Assembly (NCBI RefSeq): GCF_024585285.1
Contig: NZ_CP040755.1
Span: forward strand, 1,550,001-1,614,000
Reading direction: 5' to 3'
Length of the DNA: 64,000 nucleotides
From: Colwellia sp. M166
GTDB taxonomy: Bacteria > Pseudomonadota > Gammaproteobacteria > Enterobacterales > Alteromonadaceae
Shown here in pieces: positions 8,994 to 19,129 of the stretch (position 1 is the first letter of the stretch; each line of letters opens with the position of its first letter). The translations under genes were made by a program, and so were the position numbers. The notes beneath the pieces were generated by a model. It ran no database searches, was not told where the DNA came from, and saw nothing but the letters and a program-made list of their open reading frames with translations.

Positions 8994-10856
8994 CTAAACC
9001 TCGTCAACTGAATGGCCAGATAGTGCTGTTTTAATAGAGGAATCCATTCTACGTTCAGCAAATAAGGCGGTGCTATTATTTAATGTTTCTATTGCCGCTT
9101 CAACTTCATCGGCATTACCTGTTTGGCTTATTTGTGCAAGTGCTGTGATGGCATGATTAATTTCGCCAATTTCAGCTTCGCTAAGCAACGCACTATCAAC
9201 AACAAGCGCTGCTTGAATTGATTCAATCACGCGTGACGCTTCAACTTGCTGCTCTTTTAACATTCGCGCTTGCATGTCTTGCTCTGCATTTTCCATTGAA
9301 TCTTTTAGCATTTTAGTGATTTCTTGCTCTTCTAGACCAAAGCTTGGTTTCACGGTAATACTAGACTCAACACCGGTTGATTTTTCCATTGCTGACACTT
9401 CTAACAAACCATCAGCATCAACTTTAAAAGTGACGCGAATATGGGCAGCACCGGCGGTCATGGCTGGAATACCACGAAGCTCAAAGCGCGCTAATGAGCG
9501 ACAATCATCGACCAGCTCACGTTCACCTTGTAAAACATGCACGGCCATTGCCGTTTGCCCGTCTTTAAAAGTGGTAAATTCTTGTGCTTTTGCTACAGGA
9601 ATAGTGGTGTTACGGGTAATAACCTTTTCAACTAGGCCTCCCATCGTTTCTAAACCTAAAGATAAAGGAATAACATCAAGTAACAGCATATCACTATCAG
9701 GCTTGTTGCCCGCTAAAATATCGGCTTGAATTGCTGCTCCTATGGCAACCACTTTATCAGGGTCAATTGAGGTTAATGGCTTTTGCTTGAAAAAGTTTTC
9801 AACTTCTTGACGTACTAAAGGGACGCGAGTTGACCCCCCTACCATCACAACTTCAATAACATCATCAATGACTAACTCAGCATCTTTTACTGCGCGTCGA
9901 CAAGCTCGTAGTGTTTTCTTCACTAGTGGCGCGATCAGTTGTTCAAAATCACCACGAGTGAGGTTTTCAGACCAAATTTTTCCTTCTGACAAGGTCAGTG
10001 ATATGTCAACACTTTCACTTGCTGATAGCTGCTCTTTAGCTAAACAGGCTTGCTGGGTTAATTGGCGCTCCAATGACGTTGACAATGGACGTACTAAGCC
10101 AGCTTTAGTAATCAGGTGATCAACAAGCACACCGTCAAAATCATCACCGCCAAGTGCTGAGTCACCACCCGTCGCTAACACTTCAAATACGCCTTTATTT
10201 AGGCGTAATATTGAAATATCAAAAGTACCACCACCTAAGTCATAAACCGCAACAACACCTTCTTGGCCGCTGTCTAAACCATAAGCTACGGCAGCGGCTG
10301 TTGGCTCGTTCAACAAACGCAGTACATTAACACCGGCTAATTTGGCTGCATCTTTGGTACTATGACGCTGAGCGTCATCAAAGTATGCCGGCACAGTGAT
10401 CACCACGCCAGTAAGCTCTCCACCTAACGATAGTTCAGCACGTTTTACCAGTGTTTTAAGAATTTCTGCCGACACTTGTACTGGGTTGACATCACCGGTA
10501 CGAGTCGATATTGAAGGGTGGTTTTCATCACCACAAAAGGCATAAGGCAATGAAGCATATTTGGTGGTGATATCGGCTTTAGAACGACCAATAAGACGTT
10601 TGGCCGATACGATAGTATTTTCAGGATCACTTACCGCGAATTTTTTTGCCTGATGCCCCACTAAAATCTCATCACTTTGATAACTAACCACTGACGGTAA
10701 AATATCAATACCATGCGTATCAGGAATAGTTTCAGCTAGGCCACTTTTAACGCTGGCAATTAAAGAATTTGTGGTGCCAAGGTCGATGCCAGCAGCAAGT
10801 CGATGTTCATGAGGAACGGTACTTTGTCCGGGTTCAGCGATTTGTAATAATGCCAT
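8994..10856 (-). CDS. hscA: Fe-S assembly chaperone HscA (Hsp70 family)
   Basis: An Hsp70-class ATPase of 620 residues that works with HscB to release clusters from IscU to target proteins. The ATPase domain shows [12 protein letters not shown] (about 23-34), [14 protein letters not shown] and the VGGSTRVP motif; the substrate-binding domain follows from about residue 390. HscA recognises the LPPVK segment of IscU, which is conserved in the iscU gene of this operon. The gene lies between hscB (102-base gap) and fdx (four-base gap). Confidence 0.97.
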   Translation of the reverse strand: MALLQIAEPGQSTVPHEHRLAAGIDLGTTNSLIASVKSGLAETIPDTHGIDILPSVVSYQSDEILVGHQAKKFAVSDPENTIVSAKRLIGRSKADITTKYASLPYAFCGDENHPSISTRTGDVNPVQVSAEILKTLVKRAELSLGGELTGVVITVPAYFDDAQRHSTKDAAKLAGVNVLRLLNEPTAAAVAYGLDSGQEGVVAVYDLGGGTFDISILRLNKGVFEVLATGGDSALGGDDFDGVLVDHLITKAGLVRPLSTSLERQLTQQACLAKEQLSASESVDISLTLSEGKIWSENLTRGDFEQLIAPLVKKTLRACRRAVKDAELVIDDVIEVVMVGGSTRVPLVRQEVENFFKQKPLTSIDPDKVVAIGAAIQADILAGNKPDSDMLLLDVIPLSLGLETMGGLVEKVITRNTTIPVAKAQEFTTFKDGQTAMAVHVLQGERELVDDCRSLARFELRGIPAMTAGAAHIRVTFKVDADGLLEVSAMEKSTGVESSITVKPSFGLEEQEITKMLKDSMENAEQDMQARMLKEQQVEASRVIESIQAALVVDSALLSEAEIGEINHAITALAQISQTGNADEVEAAIETLNNSTALFAERRMDSSIKTALSGHSVDEV

Positions 10857-10958
10857 TGTAAAAGCTCGTTAGGTAATAGTTTTACGAATTTTTATTAATA
10901 ACTGCATGAGCGTTATCGAAATAATTAAATGCAGTTGTTAACGGGTTAATTTTCTAGC

Positions 10959-11486
10959 TTAGTCGTCTAGCAACTGCTCTTCGAGTTTATCCAACTCAAC
11001 ATGTAGTTTTTGATAAAACTTAAGTTTTCTTAGATTATCACAAGCCAGATTATTGGATTCAGACGTGTTATCAGCTAATTGAGTTTGCAGCTGACTAAAT
11101 AACTGTTGGAATTCGGCTTCAAACACCTCAGAAACCTCAAACACTGCAGAATCTATATCATCAGCATCCTTAACTTCCGCTAGCATTTCTCGCAACTCCA
11201 TTTGACGCATTAAAAAGCTGACATCGCCAAATGATGCTTGTTCACTAGGCATATCAACGCCACGCAATTCTAAGAGATATTGCGCACGTTTTAACGGATT
11301 TTTTAATGTTTGATATGCGTCATTAATTAGCGTAGATTTCTTTACCGCTAGCATTTGCTCTTGGCTTGATGCATGAGCAAAGCGATCAGGGTGCACTTTT
11401 TTCTGTAATGTTTGATAAAGTGTTGAAAGCCTAGTTAAATCAATAGTAAACTGAATTTCTAAACCAAATAATTGAAAATAATTCAC
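10959..11486 (-). CDS. hscB: Fe-S assembly co-chaperone HscB (J protein)
   Basis: A DnaJ-type co-chaperone that delivers IscU to HscA and stimulates its ATPase. The start is placed at GTG 11486, giving NYFQLFGLEIQF as in other HscB proteins and 175 residues. TGGAG lies five bases before it, whereas the in-frame GTG at 11510 would add eight residues with no family match. The J domain has HPDRF near residue 33, and the C-terminal three-helix IscU-binding part follows (FLMRQMELREML). It follows iscA closely. Confidence 0.95.
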   Translation of the reverse strand: MNYFQLFGLEIQFTIDLTRLSTLYQTLQKKVHPDRFAHASSQEQMLAVKKSTLINDAYQTLKNPLKRAQYLLELRGVDMPSEQASFGDVSFLMRQMELREMLAEVKDADDIDSAVFEVSEVFEAEFQQLFSQLQTQLADNTSESNNLACDNLRKLKFYQKLHVELDKLEEQLLDD

Positions 11487-11513
11487 AACAACTCCAGTGA
11501 AACTAATCACTCA

Positions 11514-11843
11514 TTAAACATTAAAACTTTCACCACAACCACATTCGCCTTTAGCGTTTGGGTTGGTAAATTTAAAGCCTTCGTTCAAGCCTTCTTTAAC
11601 AAAATCAAGTTCGATACCATCAAGATAAACTAAGCTTTTACCATCAATAATAATATTACAATCATTAATAGAAAACATGGTGTCATCTTCATTTAGCTCA
11701 TCAACAAATTCAAGTACATAAGCTAAACCAGAACAACCGGTTGTTTTAATACCTAATCGTAAACCAAGGCCCTTGCCTCGGTTTTCGATAAACGATTTTA
11801 CCCTGTCAGATGCCGCAGGCGTCATCGTTACACTCATAGCCAA
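11514..11843 (-). CDS. iscA: A-type Fe-S carrier IscA
   Basis: A-type iron-sulphur carrier of 109 residues. The three conserved cysteines are Cys37 (TTGCSGLAY), Cys101 and Cys103 (GECGCGESF). It receives clusters from IscU and passes them to apoproteins, especially [4Fe-4S] ones. It sits eight bases after iscU in the operon. Confidence 0.97.
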   Translation of the reverse strand: MAMSVTMTPAASDRVKSFIENRGKGLGLRLGIKTTGCSGLAYVLEFVDELNEDDTMFSINDCNIIIDGKSLVYLDGIELDFVKEGLNEGFKFTNPNAKGECGCGESFNV

Positions 11844-11851
11844 CCTCCAGC

Positions 11852-12235
11852 TTAATCTTGGTGCTTACTACGGTAATCTTCAATTGCCGCTTTAATAGCG
11901 TCTTCTGCTAAAATCGAGCAATGAATTTTCACTGGCGGTAATGCAAGCTCTTCTGCAATGGCAGTGTTCTTGATTTCGCCCGCTTCATCAATTGATTTAC
12001 CTTTAACCCATTCTGTAACCAATGAGCTTGAAGCTATTGCAGAGCCACAACCGTAAGTTTTAAATTTCGCATCTTCGATAATACCGTCAGCTGAAATTTT
12101 AAGTTGTAACTTCATCACGTCACCACATGCAGGTGCGCCGACCATACCCGTAGCAACTTGTGGATCGTTTTTATCTAAAGAACCAACGTTGCGTGGATTT
12201 TCATAATGATCAATTACTTTTTCGCTATAAGCCAT
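11852..12235 (-). CDS. iscU: Fe-S cluster scaffold IscU
   Basis: The scaffold on which clusters are built, 127 residues. The ligands Cys37, Cys63 and Cys106 are present, with the neighbouring Asp39 that promotes cluster release and the HscA recognition segment LPPVK (residues 99-103). It lies 18 bases after iscS, as in the standard ISC order. Confidence 0.98.
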   Translation of the reverse strand: MAYSEKVIDHYENPRNVGSLDKNDPQVATGMVGAPACGDVMKLQLKISADGIIEDAKFKTYGCGSAIASSSLVTEWVKGKSIDEAGEIKNTAIAEELALPPVKIHCSILAEDAIKAAIEDYRSKHQD

Positions 12236-12253
12236 GTTATTTCTCCTAGTGCT

Positions 12254-13468
12254 CTAGTGAGCAGCCCACTCTATTGAGTCTAAATCGATACCGTCTTTGA
12301 ACATTTCCCAAAGCGGTGACATGTCACGTAAATGGCCAATTGCCTTTTTAATCAGGTCAATGGCATAGTCAATTTCTTCTTCTGTGGTAAAACGGCCAAA
12401 GCTAAAACGAATTGAGCTATGTGCCATTTCATCATTTAAGCCCAAAGCGCGTAAGACATATGACGGCTCTAAACTTGCTGATGTACAGGCTGAGCCTGAA
12501 GATACTGCTAAGTCTTTTAATGCCATAATTAATGACTCACCTTCAACAAAGTTGAAGCTAACATTTAAGTTACCTGGGTAACGTTTGTCAAAGTCGCCAT
12601 TAACGAAAACTTGTTCCATATCGTTTAAGCCAGCCCATAAACGGTCACGCATTTTCACTACGTGTGCTTCGTCTTGTGCTAATTCTTCTTTCGCGATTCT
12701 AAAAGCTTCGCCCATACCAACGATTTGGTGCGTTGCTAATGTACCTGAACGCATACCACGTTCATGGCCACCACCGTGAATTTGTGACTCTAAACGCACG
12801 CGAGGCTTACGAGAAACGTAAAGTGCGCCAATGCCTTTAGGACCATAAATTTTATGGGCAGAAAACGACATTAAATCAACTTTTAAATGTTGTAAGTCAA
12901 TATTGATTTTACCGGCACTTTGCGCAGCATCAACATGGAAGATAATTTTGCGTGCACGACACATTTCGCCAATTTCAGCGATGTCTTGAATAACACCAAT
13001 TTCGTTATTCACGTGCATAATACTAATAAGTACTGTGTCTTCACGAATAGCAGCTTCTAATTTCTTTAAGTCAATTAAGCCATTCTTTTCAGGATCAAGG
13101 TAAGTTACCTCAAAGCCTTGACGTTCTAATTCACGACAAGTATCTAATACCGCTTTATGCTCAGTTTTACAGGTAATAATGTGCTTACCTTTTTTACTGT
13201 AAAACTTGGCTGCGCCTTTAATAGCTAAGTTATTAGATTCAGTTGCACCTGAGGTGATAACAATTTCACGAGGATCGGCATTAATCAAATCTGCTATTTG
13301 ATTACGAGCGATATCAACCGCTTCTTCCGCTTGCCAGCCAAATTTGTGTGAACGTGAGGCTGGGTTTCCGTAAAAACCATCAGTGGTCATATATTGCATC
13401 ATTTTTTCAGCAACACGTTTATCTACAGGTGTAGTCGCTGAATAATCAAAATAAATAGGAAGCTTCAT
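12254..13468 (-). CDS. iscS: Cysteine desulfurase IscS
   Basis: A PLP enzyme that takes sulphur from cysteine for IscU and for thiolation of tRNA and cofactors. Its 404 residues match the E. coli protein in length and key positions: the PLP lysine is Lys206 ([12 protein letters not shown]) and the persulphide cysteine is Cys328 ([10 protein letters not shown]). [13 protein letters not shown] phosphate-binding residues ([10 protein letters not shown], about 71-80) are also present. It is the second gene of the iscR-controlled operon. Confidence 0.98.
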   Translation of the reverse strand: MKLPIYFDYSATTPVDKRVAEKMMQYMTTDGFYGNPASRSHKFGWQAEEAVDIARNQIADLINADPREIVITSGATESNNLAIKGAAKFYSKKGKHIITCKTEHKAVLDTCRELERQGFEVTYLDPEKNGLIDLKKLEAAIREDTVLISIMHVNNEIGVIQDIAEIGEMCRARKIIFHVDAAQSAGKINIDLQHLKVDLMSFSAHKIYGPKGIGALYVSRKPRVRLESQIHGGGHERGMRSGTLATHQIVGMGEAFRIAKEELAQDEAHVVKMRDRLWAGLNDMEQVFVNGDFDKRYPGNLNVSFNFVEGESLIMALKDLAVSSGSACTSASLEPSYVLRALGLNDEMAHSSIRFSFGRFTTEEEIDYAIDLIKKAIGHLRDMSPLWEMFKDGIDLDSIEWAAH

Positions 13469-13497
13469 TGGTTAATAATCTCCAATTGAACGGGCAA

Positions 13498-14007
13498 CTA
13501 GTGCCAGTCATTCATAATGTTACGGGTGGTAATTAATGTCTCTAACGAGGGTGACTTACGAGCTTTCGCTGTTATTTCATCTTGTCGTTGTGACACTATT
13601 TTTACATTTCGTTGCTCGACGAGCTCGGCAAGCGAAATACTCTTTAAAAAATCTTCAATTCTATCGCTTAAATCAGACCATAAATAATGTGTGAGGCATT
13701 GCTGACCATCTTGGCAGTTACCTTTACCACCACATTTTGTGGCATTGATACTTTCATCAACGGCGTTAATCACATCAGCAACGGCAATTTGCGCTGAGCA
13801 CTTACCTAAGCGATAACCTCCGCCTGGTCCACGAACACTATTAACAAGACCATACTTTCTAAGACGTGAGAAAAGTTGCTCTAAATATGATAATGAGATA
13901 CCTTGGCGCTCAGAAATATCTGCCAAAGGAACAGGCCCAGTTGCGGCATGAATTGCCACATCAAGCATAGCTGTTACTGCATATCGACCTTTAGACGTCA
14001 GTTTCAT
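13498..14007 (-). CDS. iscR: Fe-S cluster sensing regulator IscR
   Basis: Rrf2-family winged-helix regulator, 169 residues. It carries the [2Fe-2S] ligands Cys92, Cys98 and Cys104 with His107 ([20 protein letters not shown]). In its holo form it represses its own operon through type-1 sites, and sites of that type are visible just upstream. It is the first gene of the operon; the 5' untranslated part is only about 20 bases. Confidence 0.97.
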   Translation of the reverse strand: MKLTSKGRYAVTAMLDVAIHAATGPVPLADISERQGISLSYLEQLFSRLRKYGLVNSVRGPGGGYRLGKCSAQIAVADVINAVDESINATKCGGKGNCQDGQQCLTHYLWSDLSDRIEDFLKSISLAELVEQRNVKIVSQRQDEITAKARKSPSLETLITTRNIMNDWH

Positions 14008-14034
14008 TTATTACCCCTATCAATTTGCTGCGCA

Positions 14035-14062
14035 ATTTTACATATCCTTATAAAATAGTCAA
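14035..14062 (-). promoter_or_regulatory. Promoter of the isc operon
   Basis: On the minus strand, -35 TTGACT (14057-14062) and -10 TAAAAT (14035-14040) are separated by 16 bases. The expected transcript start is near 14028, about 20 bases before the iscR ATG. IscR-like sites lie immediately upstream of the -35. Confidence 0.7.
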
Positions 14063-14066
14063 CTAA

Positions 14067-14104
14067 ATACCCGAGTGATTTACTCAAGTATTTTACTCGG
14101 GTTT
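14067..14104. promoter_or_regulatory. Two overlapping IscR type-1-like operators
   Basis: A 25-base palindrome at 14067-14091 has outer parts ATACCCGAGT and ACTCAAGTAT around five AT-rich bases. It differs from the E. coli type-1 IscR consensus (ATASYYGACT...AGTCRRSTAT) only at one symmetrical base pair in each arm. A second, weaker match in opposite orientation overlaps it at 14080-14104 and shares the CCCGAGT arm. The position just before the iscR promoter fits autoregulation. Confidence 0.65.
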
Positions 14105-14222
14105 ATAAATTAGTCAATAAAAAGGCAAAACATAAGTGTTTTTCAATATTTCTACTTATGTTTTGTAGTGAATTAACACCTTTCGCGAGCGAGTGCTTTC
14201 AAAAAATTATTTCTAAATATTG

Positions 14223-15032
14223 CTAAATTGAAGGATCAAAAGACTCAGTTGCGCTTTCGCGACGTTTAGCGGCAGCTTTCTCATCTTCGTCAAACTCACC
14301 AACACTTAACTCTGGTAAAGCTTCTTGACAAACTTGACCACCAAGCTGGTTCACTTCTCGACATAAATCAGAGACTTTGTTATCCATTAAGTGCATATGG
14401 TCAAGCAAACGACCTATCGCTTTTGCTACCGGGTCTGGATTATCGGTAGCCACGGCATAAGCATCAAAACCGTATTTTTTCGCCACTTTTTCACGATTTT
14501 CTGCCGCACCATTATCTTTGTTTGGATTAACAATACGACCTGGAATACCAACGGCTGTGGCATTATCAGGTACATCTTTAACTACCACTGAATTGGAGCC
14601 AACCTTACCATGATGACCAATGGTAATAGGTCCTAAAATTTTAGCACCGGCGCCAATAACAACATTATTCATCAGTGTTGGATGGCGTTTGCCCTCCTTC
14701 CAGCTGGTGCCACCTAAAGTAACGCCTTGGTATAAAGTTACATCATCACCAATTTCTGCTGTGCCACCAATAACAACGCCCATACCGTGATCAATAAAAA
14801 ATCGACGACCGATAGTAGCACCAGGATGAATTTCAATACCGGTCAACCAACGCGAGAATGTTGATAAACTACGCGCTAACCACTTCCAATTGCATTTCCA
14901 CAATTTATGACTCAAACGATGAAACCAAACCGCATGTAAACCTGGGTAATTGGTTAATACTTCAAATACATTACGTGCTGCTGGATCTCGATCAAATACA
15001 CTATTGATATCTTCTTTCATGCGGCTAAACAT
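14223..15032 (-). CDS. cysE: Serine O-acetyltransferase
   Basis: Makes O-acetylserine from serine and acetyl-CoA, the precursor of cysteine. The N-terminal helices ([27 protein letters not shown]) lead into the left-handed beta-helix of hexapeptide repeats ([43 protein letters not shown]), ending at GIPGRIV. A charged C-terminal tail of about 90 residues follows. The N-terminus is shorter than in E. coli CysE and resembles the type often found next to isc operons. A cysteine-making enzyme here supplies the substrate of IscS. It has a 216-base gap to iscR, with its own or a read-through promoter. Confidence 0.95.
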   Translation of the reverse strand: MFSRMKEDINSVFDRDPAARNVFEVLTNYPGLHAVWFHRLSHKLWKCNWKWLARSLSTFSRWLTGIEIHPGATIGRRFFIDHGMGVVIGGTAEIGDDVTLYQGVTLGGTSWKEGKRHPTLMNNVVIGAGAKILGPITIGHHGKVGSNSVVVKDVPDNATAVGIPGRIVNPNKDNGAAENREKVAKKYGFDAYAVATDNPDPVAKAIGRLLDHMHLMDNKVSDLCREVNQLGGQVCQEALPELSVGEFDEDEKAAAKRRESATESFDPSI

Positions 15033-15100
15033 ACCACTTTCCTTAATTCTCAGTTTTAAGTCGGTGCTTATTCAATTAGCTAAATCACTAACGACTATAA

Positions 15101-15862
15101 TTAATCTGTATTTTTTTCAGTGCTCGATGCTTTGGCAACGCGCTCAACTGAAGCTAAAATACCGCGCATCATTTTTAATTCTTTGACATCAGGTCGGGCG
15201 CGATTAAATAAACGACGCAGTTTGGTCATCACTAAACCAGGATGGCTCGGGACAATAAAGCCAGTTGCTTTTAATGCTTCTTCAAAATGTTGATAGAAAC
15301 GTTCCGTTTCATCTACCACCGGATATTCTTCAGCTTCATTTAATGTAAAAGCCTGTTGTTGGTGTGCTAAAAAGCTAGTTCGAACTTCATAACTTAGGGT
15401 TTGTACTGCCATGGCTAAATTCAGTGAGCTATATTCTGGGTTTGCAGGAATTTGTACGTGGAAGTGACATAATTGCAATTCTTCATTGGTTAAACCACTA
15501 CTCTCGCGACCAAAAACTAACGCCACAGGATATTCTTGTGCTTCAGTGATCAGCTTTTCACCACAACCACGTGGCTCTAACATCGGCCAAGGTAACGTAC
15601 GTGAACGAGCACTGGTGCCAACCACTAAACCGCAATCAATGATGGCTTCTTCCAGAGTCGCGACAACTTTAGCGTTTTTTAATACATCGGTTGCACCAGC
15701 AGCTAATGCCTGTGCTTGACCATTAGGCATTTCAATGGGATCAACTAATACCAGCTCAGTTAAACCCATTGTTTTCATGGCACGAGCAGCTGAACCGATA
15801 TTACGGCAATCGGAGGTATTAACGAGCACTATACGTACTTTATTTAATAAAGAATCTGACAT
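15101..15862 (-). CDS. trmJ: tRNA (cytidine/uridine-2'-O-)-methyltransferase TrmJ
   Basis: SPOUT-class enzyme that methylates the ribose at position 32 of certain tRNAs. [38 protein letters not shown] N-terminus and the knot motifs [15 protein letters not shown] and [17 protein letters not shown] are clear. The start is placed at ATG 15862 (253 residues, MSDSLLNKV); an in-frame GTG at 15871 would add three residues. The gene lies upstream of cysE and iscR, as in many gammaproteobacteria. Confidence 0.94.
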   Translation of the reverse strand: MSDSLLNKVRIVLVNTSDCRNIGSAARAMKTMGLTELVLVDPIEMPNGQAQALAAGATDVLKNAKVVATLEEAIIDCGLVVGTSARSRTLPWPMLEPRGCGEKLITEAQEYPVALVFGRESSGLTNEELQLCHFHVQIPANPEYSSLNLAMAVQTLSYEVRTSFLAHQQQAFTLNEAEEYPVVDETERFYQHFEEALKATGFIVPSHPGLVMTKLRRLFNRARPDVKELKMMRGILASVERVAKASSTEKNTD

Positions 15863-16270
15863 TATCTTCACTTACTTAATGCGATGGCAACAAATTGAAC
15901 TTCAAATGCTACCTATCTAGATGGCTAAAATTGTCGATAATGTTAACACAGAACATATCCCTGTACTGAGAAAAAATCACCACTTTAATTTAGTTTTATA
16001 GTGTTTATCAATATGGGTTAGCTCTTTTACATATATAAGTAGCCCTAATTACCCTTAAGCAGTGAAAAATAAGCTAAGTTCTCTCTCATCGGTTATAACT
16101 TAGCTATGTGAATCACTAAATGAAAAATAAGGTGGTCGCAAATTGATAATTAGTTTGCTATAATTCGCGCGCTCAATTTTAGGGGTTCATCCAAGTATGA
16201 CTCTTAATGTTGACCTCGTTCTTTTACATAGCTGTTTATGACATTTTACAACATTATAGGGTAGTCGATC
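15863..16270. promoter_or_regulatory. Divergent trmJ-suhB promoter region
   Basis: About 400 bases between divergent genes. An extended -10 (TGCTATAAT, 16156-16164, plus strand) without a good -35 is the likely suhB promoter, about 100 bases before its ATG. A perfect 9-base inverted repeat, AGCTAAGTT (16072-16080) and AACTTAGCT (16097-16105), separated by 16 bases, could be an operator or hairpin. No promoter for trmJ stands out. Confidence 0.5.
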
Positions 16271-17074
16271 ATGCATCCGATGCTAAATATTGCCGTGCGC
16301 TCTGCGCGTGCTGCGGGCAAAGTAATTCTGCGCGCTTTTGAACAAGTAGATAAGATTGAAATTGAATCTAAGGGTACTAACGATCTCGTTACTAATGTTG
16401 ATATAAGTGCTGAACTAGCTATTGTTGAAACAATCCAAAAATCTTACCCTAATCACACGATCATTGGTGAAGAGTGTGGATTAATTGAAGGGAAAGACAG
16501 CGATTATCAATGGATTATTGACCCGCTTGATGGAACTTCTAACTTTGTTAAAGGTATTCCTCACTTTGCAGTTTCAATTGCTTTAAAAGTGAAAGGAAAA
16601 TTAGATCAATCAGTGATCTACGATCCTATCCGTGGCGAGCTATTTACTGCAAGTCGTGGTAAAGGTGCACAACTAAACGGTTTTCGTATTCGCGTTAAAC
16701 AATCAAAAGAACTTAAAGGTTCTATTTTAGCGACAGGCTTTCCTTTCAAACATAAGCAACACACAAATGCTTATTTAGAAATGTTTAAAACTTTGTTCGG
16801 TAAAACTTCTGATATGCGTCGTGCTGGCTCTGCTGCACTTGATTTAGCATACGTTGCTGCTGGCCGTGTTGATGGTTACTTTGAAATCGGCTTAAAACCT
16901 TGGGATACCGCTGCTGGTGAACTAATGGTTATCGAAGCGGGTGGTTTAGTTACCGATTTTGTTGGCGGTCATAACCACAGCAATTCAGGTAACATTGTGG
17001 CAAGTAGCCCACGCTTAGCAAAAGAAATATTGAAAGATATTCGTCCTCATTTAGGTGAAGCTCTAAGCAAATAA
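16271..17074 (+). CDS. suhB: Inositol monophosphatase family protein SuhB
   Basis: A 267-residue, Mg-dependent inositol-phosphatase fold protein. In E. coli SuhB also acts in the rRNA antitermination complex. The metal-binding motifs are present: GEECG (about 72-76), WIIDPLDGTSNFVKG (about 88-102) and PWDTAAGELMVIEAGG (about 219-234). It is the first plus-strand gene after the isc block and ends at a strong terminator. Confidence 0.95.
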   Translation: MHPMLNIAVRSARAAGKVILRAFEQVDKIEIESKGTNDLVTNVDISAELAIVETIQKSYPNHTIIGEECGLIEGKDSDYQWIIDPLDGTSNFVKGIPHFAVSIALKVKGKLDQSVIYDPIRGELFTASRGKGAQLNGFRIRVKQSKELKGSILATGFPFKHKQHTNAYLEMFKTLFGKTSDMRRAGSAALDLAYVAAGRVDGYFEIGLKPWDTAAGELMVIEAGGLVTDFVGGHNHSNSGNIVASSPRLAKEILKDIRPHLGEALSK

Positions 17075-17092
17075 AGCTTAATACTTACCGTT

Positions 17093-17118
17093 AAAAAGCG
17101 CCTGAAGGCGCTTTTTTT
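17093..17118 (+). terminator. Terminator of suhB
   Basis: AAAAAGCGCC-TGAA-GGCGCTTTTTTT: a GC-rich stem with a tetraloop and a seven-base T run, starting about 20 bases after the suhB stop. Confidence 0.9.
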
Positions 17119-17278
17119 GTGCCTGAAATATATGAATTTAACGTGAACGTCAGGGGAAAGCACTTAGCTAAGCTTTATATTCCATGGGAGTAATAAATTG
17201 ATGAACGTGGTAATAAACTCGTTCATCAGAAAATAAAAGCCGATCCTCATCAATTACACAAGCAAAAGGAATTAAGAG

Positions 17279-17543
17279 GAATTAAGAAGACACTCACCCT
17301 AAATTGAAGAAATATAGCTTATGCACTACGCTCAACTAACCAAGCGACTTATTTTAGGTGACTTATGGCCACGCCAAGGAAACAACAAATCAGTCTAGCC
17401 GATACGCCTTATTATCATTGCGTTGCACGTTGTGTCCGCCGTGCTTTTTTATGTGGTGAAGATAAATTATCAGGTCAAAGCTATGAGCACCGTCGCGGCT
17501 GGGTAGAAGATAAGCTGCACTGTCTCACACAAGTCTTTGCCAT
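17279..17543 (+). repeat. Direct repeat, copy 1 of RAYT 5' end
   Basis: This 265-base stretch recurs at 17582-17846 (offset 303) with a few substitutions. It contains the REP-like arm AGACACTCACCCTAAAT, a leader and the first 60 or so codons of the transposase. The differences cluster (for example around GTTGCACGTTGTGTCCGCCG), so the copy is not brand new or came from a related element. Confidence 0.85.
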
Positions 17544-17568
17544 AGAATTAAGAAGACACTCACCCTAG
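17365..17568 (+). pseudogene. Truncated 5' copy of the REP-associated transposase
   Basis: Encodes the first 60 residues of the downstream transposase (MATPRKQQISLADTPYYHC...HCLTQVFAIE) and then reads into REP-like sequence and stops at 67 residues. It lacks the HYH catalytic motif, so it cannot be active. It is a by-product of the duplication at the element's left end. Confidence 0.8.
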
Positions 17569-17581
17569 AATTAAGAACACA

Positions 17582-17846
17582 GAATTAAGAAGACACTCAC
17601 CCTAAATTGAAGAAATATAGCTTATGCACTACGCTCAACTAACCAAGCGACTTATTTTAGGTGAGTTATGGCCACGCCAAGGAAACAACAAATCAGTCTA
17701 GCCGATACGCCTTATTATCATTGCACTGCACGTTGTGTTCGACGGGCTTTTTTATGTGGTGAAGATAAATTATCAGGTCAAAGCTATGAGCACCGTCGCG
17801 ACTGGGTAGAAGATAAGCTGCACTGTCTCACACAAGTCTTTGCCAT
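17582..17846 (+). repeat. Direct repeat, copy 2 of RAYT 5' end
   Basis: Second copy of the 265-base repeat, continuous with the full transposase gene. A 38-base spacer (17544-17581) between the copies itself contains a further partial REP-like arm (GAATTAAGAAGACACTCACC). Confidence 0.85.
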
Positions 17847-18642
17847 TGATGTTTGCGCCTATGCGGTGATGAGTAATCATTATCATGTAGTGGTTTTTAT
17901 TGATGAAGAAAAAGCGCAGCAATGGAGCATGGCGGAAGTACTTGAGCGCTGGCATCGTTTATACAAAGGGACGTTACTGACAAAACAATATTGTCATGGT
18001 GATACCTTAGCAAAACCGTTACTTGATATCGTTAAAGCGACTGCCGAGGTTTATCGAAAACGCTTGATGAAAATCAGCTGGTTTATGGGCTACATCAATG
18101 AAGGTATTGCTAGAAAGGCTAATCAAGAAGATAACTGCACAGGCCGATTCTGGGAAGGACGATTTAAATCTCAAGCATTATTAGATGAAGCAGCACTGGC
18201 GGCTTGTATGGCCTATGTAGATTTAAACCCTATTAGAGCAAAGATAGCCAAAACGCCGGAGAACTCCGCTCACACTAGCGTAAAGCTACGCGGTGAACAG
18301 GCAAAGAAAAACCAACAACCCAATACCCTGTTACCTTTTATCGGTAATCCAAGAAAAGATATGCCAAAAGGTTTACCCTTTGAACTTGCCGACTATCTGC
18401 AATTAATCGAATTGACCGGTCGCTGTATTAGAGCAGATAAACCTGGCTATATCGACGATAACCAACCCCCTATACTGAGTCGCTTAAATATCAGCGCTGA
18501 CAACTGGTTAATCATCACCACAGAATTTAGAACACAGTTTCATGGCGCTATTGGTCATGAAGATGCCCTCAGTGATTATTGCGCGCATCAACAGTTAAAA
18601 CGACGACAGAATTTGAGTCATTGCAACAAACTCTTTGGCTGA
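17668..18642 (+). CDS. REP-associated tyrosine transposase (RAYT, Y1/HUH type)
   Basis: A 324-residue protein of the IS200-like transposase family that mobilises or maintains REP repeats. The HUH metal-binding motif is MSNHYHVVVF (His71, His73). GRFWEGRFKSQALLDE and CMAYVDLNPIRAK mark the conserved C-terminal half of the catalytic domain, and a family-specific tail of about 100 residues follows. In the helix where the catalytic tyrosine is expected, the sequence is WFMGYINEGIARKAN, so the nucleophile is not certain. REP-like arms in opposite orientation flank the gene. Upstream is a truncated duplicate, and the last codons are part of a downstream tandem repeat. Confidence 0.88.
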   Translation: MATPRKQQISLADTPYYHCTARCVRRAFLCGEDKLSGQSYEHRRDWVEDKLHCLTQVFAIDVCAYAVMSNHYHVVVFIDEEKAQQWSMAEVLERWHRLYKGTLLTKQYCHGDTLAKPLLDIVKATAEVYRKRLMKISWFMGYINEGIARKANQEDNCTGRFWEGRFKSQALLDEAALAACMAYVDLNPIRAKIAKTPENSAHTSVKLRGEQAKKNQQPNTLLPFIGNPRKDMPKGLPFELADYLQLIELTGRCIRADKPGYIDDNQPPILSRLNISADNWLIITTEFRTQFHGAIGHEDALSDYCAHQQLKRRQNLSHCNKLFG

Positions 18643-19129
18643 AGTTCCCCTCAACCATTAATAAAACAGCTTAAACTTTTAATCAGACGCTATCTGAGAA
18701 TAACTAGGGCCAAAGTATCAGCGCTAGAGGCTAAATAGAGTAAAAAGCGTGTTTTATTGGTCCTTACTGGTATCAAACAGCAATATTGCGTGTGACTCTA
18801 GATAAGTTGTTATTAAATAGCGATATCGGCATCAACGCTAATTTAGAGTGAGTGTCTATTTAATTATTGAATTTGAGTCATTGCAACAAACTCTTTGGCT
18901 AAAGTTCCCCTCAACCATTAATAAAACAGCTTAAACTTTTAATCAGACGCTATCTGAGAATAACTAGGGCCAAAGTATCAGCGCTAGAGGCTAAATAGAG
19001 TAAAAAAGCGTGTTTTATTGGTCCTTACTGGTATCAAACAGCAATATTGCGCGTGACCCGAGATGAGTTGTTATTAAATAGCAATATCGGCATCAACGCT
19101 AATTTAGAGTGAGTGTCTATTTAATTATT
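18609..19129 (+). repeat. Two tandem copies of a ~260-base unit at the transposase 3' end
   Basis: Unit 1 (18609-18868) and unit 2 (from 18869) share almost the whole sequence with an offset of 260-261. Unit 1 begins inside the last codons of the transposase gene, so unit 2 carries a copy of the gene's final bases (GAATTTGAGTCATTGCAAC). Each ends in a REP-like arm, ATTTAGAGTGAGTGTCT, at 18841-18857 and 19102-19118. Confidence 0.9.

Noticed and set aside
9274..9729. 151-residue plus-strand frame inside hscA
   Set aside because: Antisense shadow of a well-conserved hscA coding region; no recognisable protein features.
17365..17568. Independent small gene upstream of the transposase
   Set aside because: Its sequence copies the first 60 codons of the transposase and then runs into REP-like sequence; it is a truncated duplicate.
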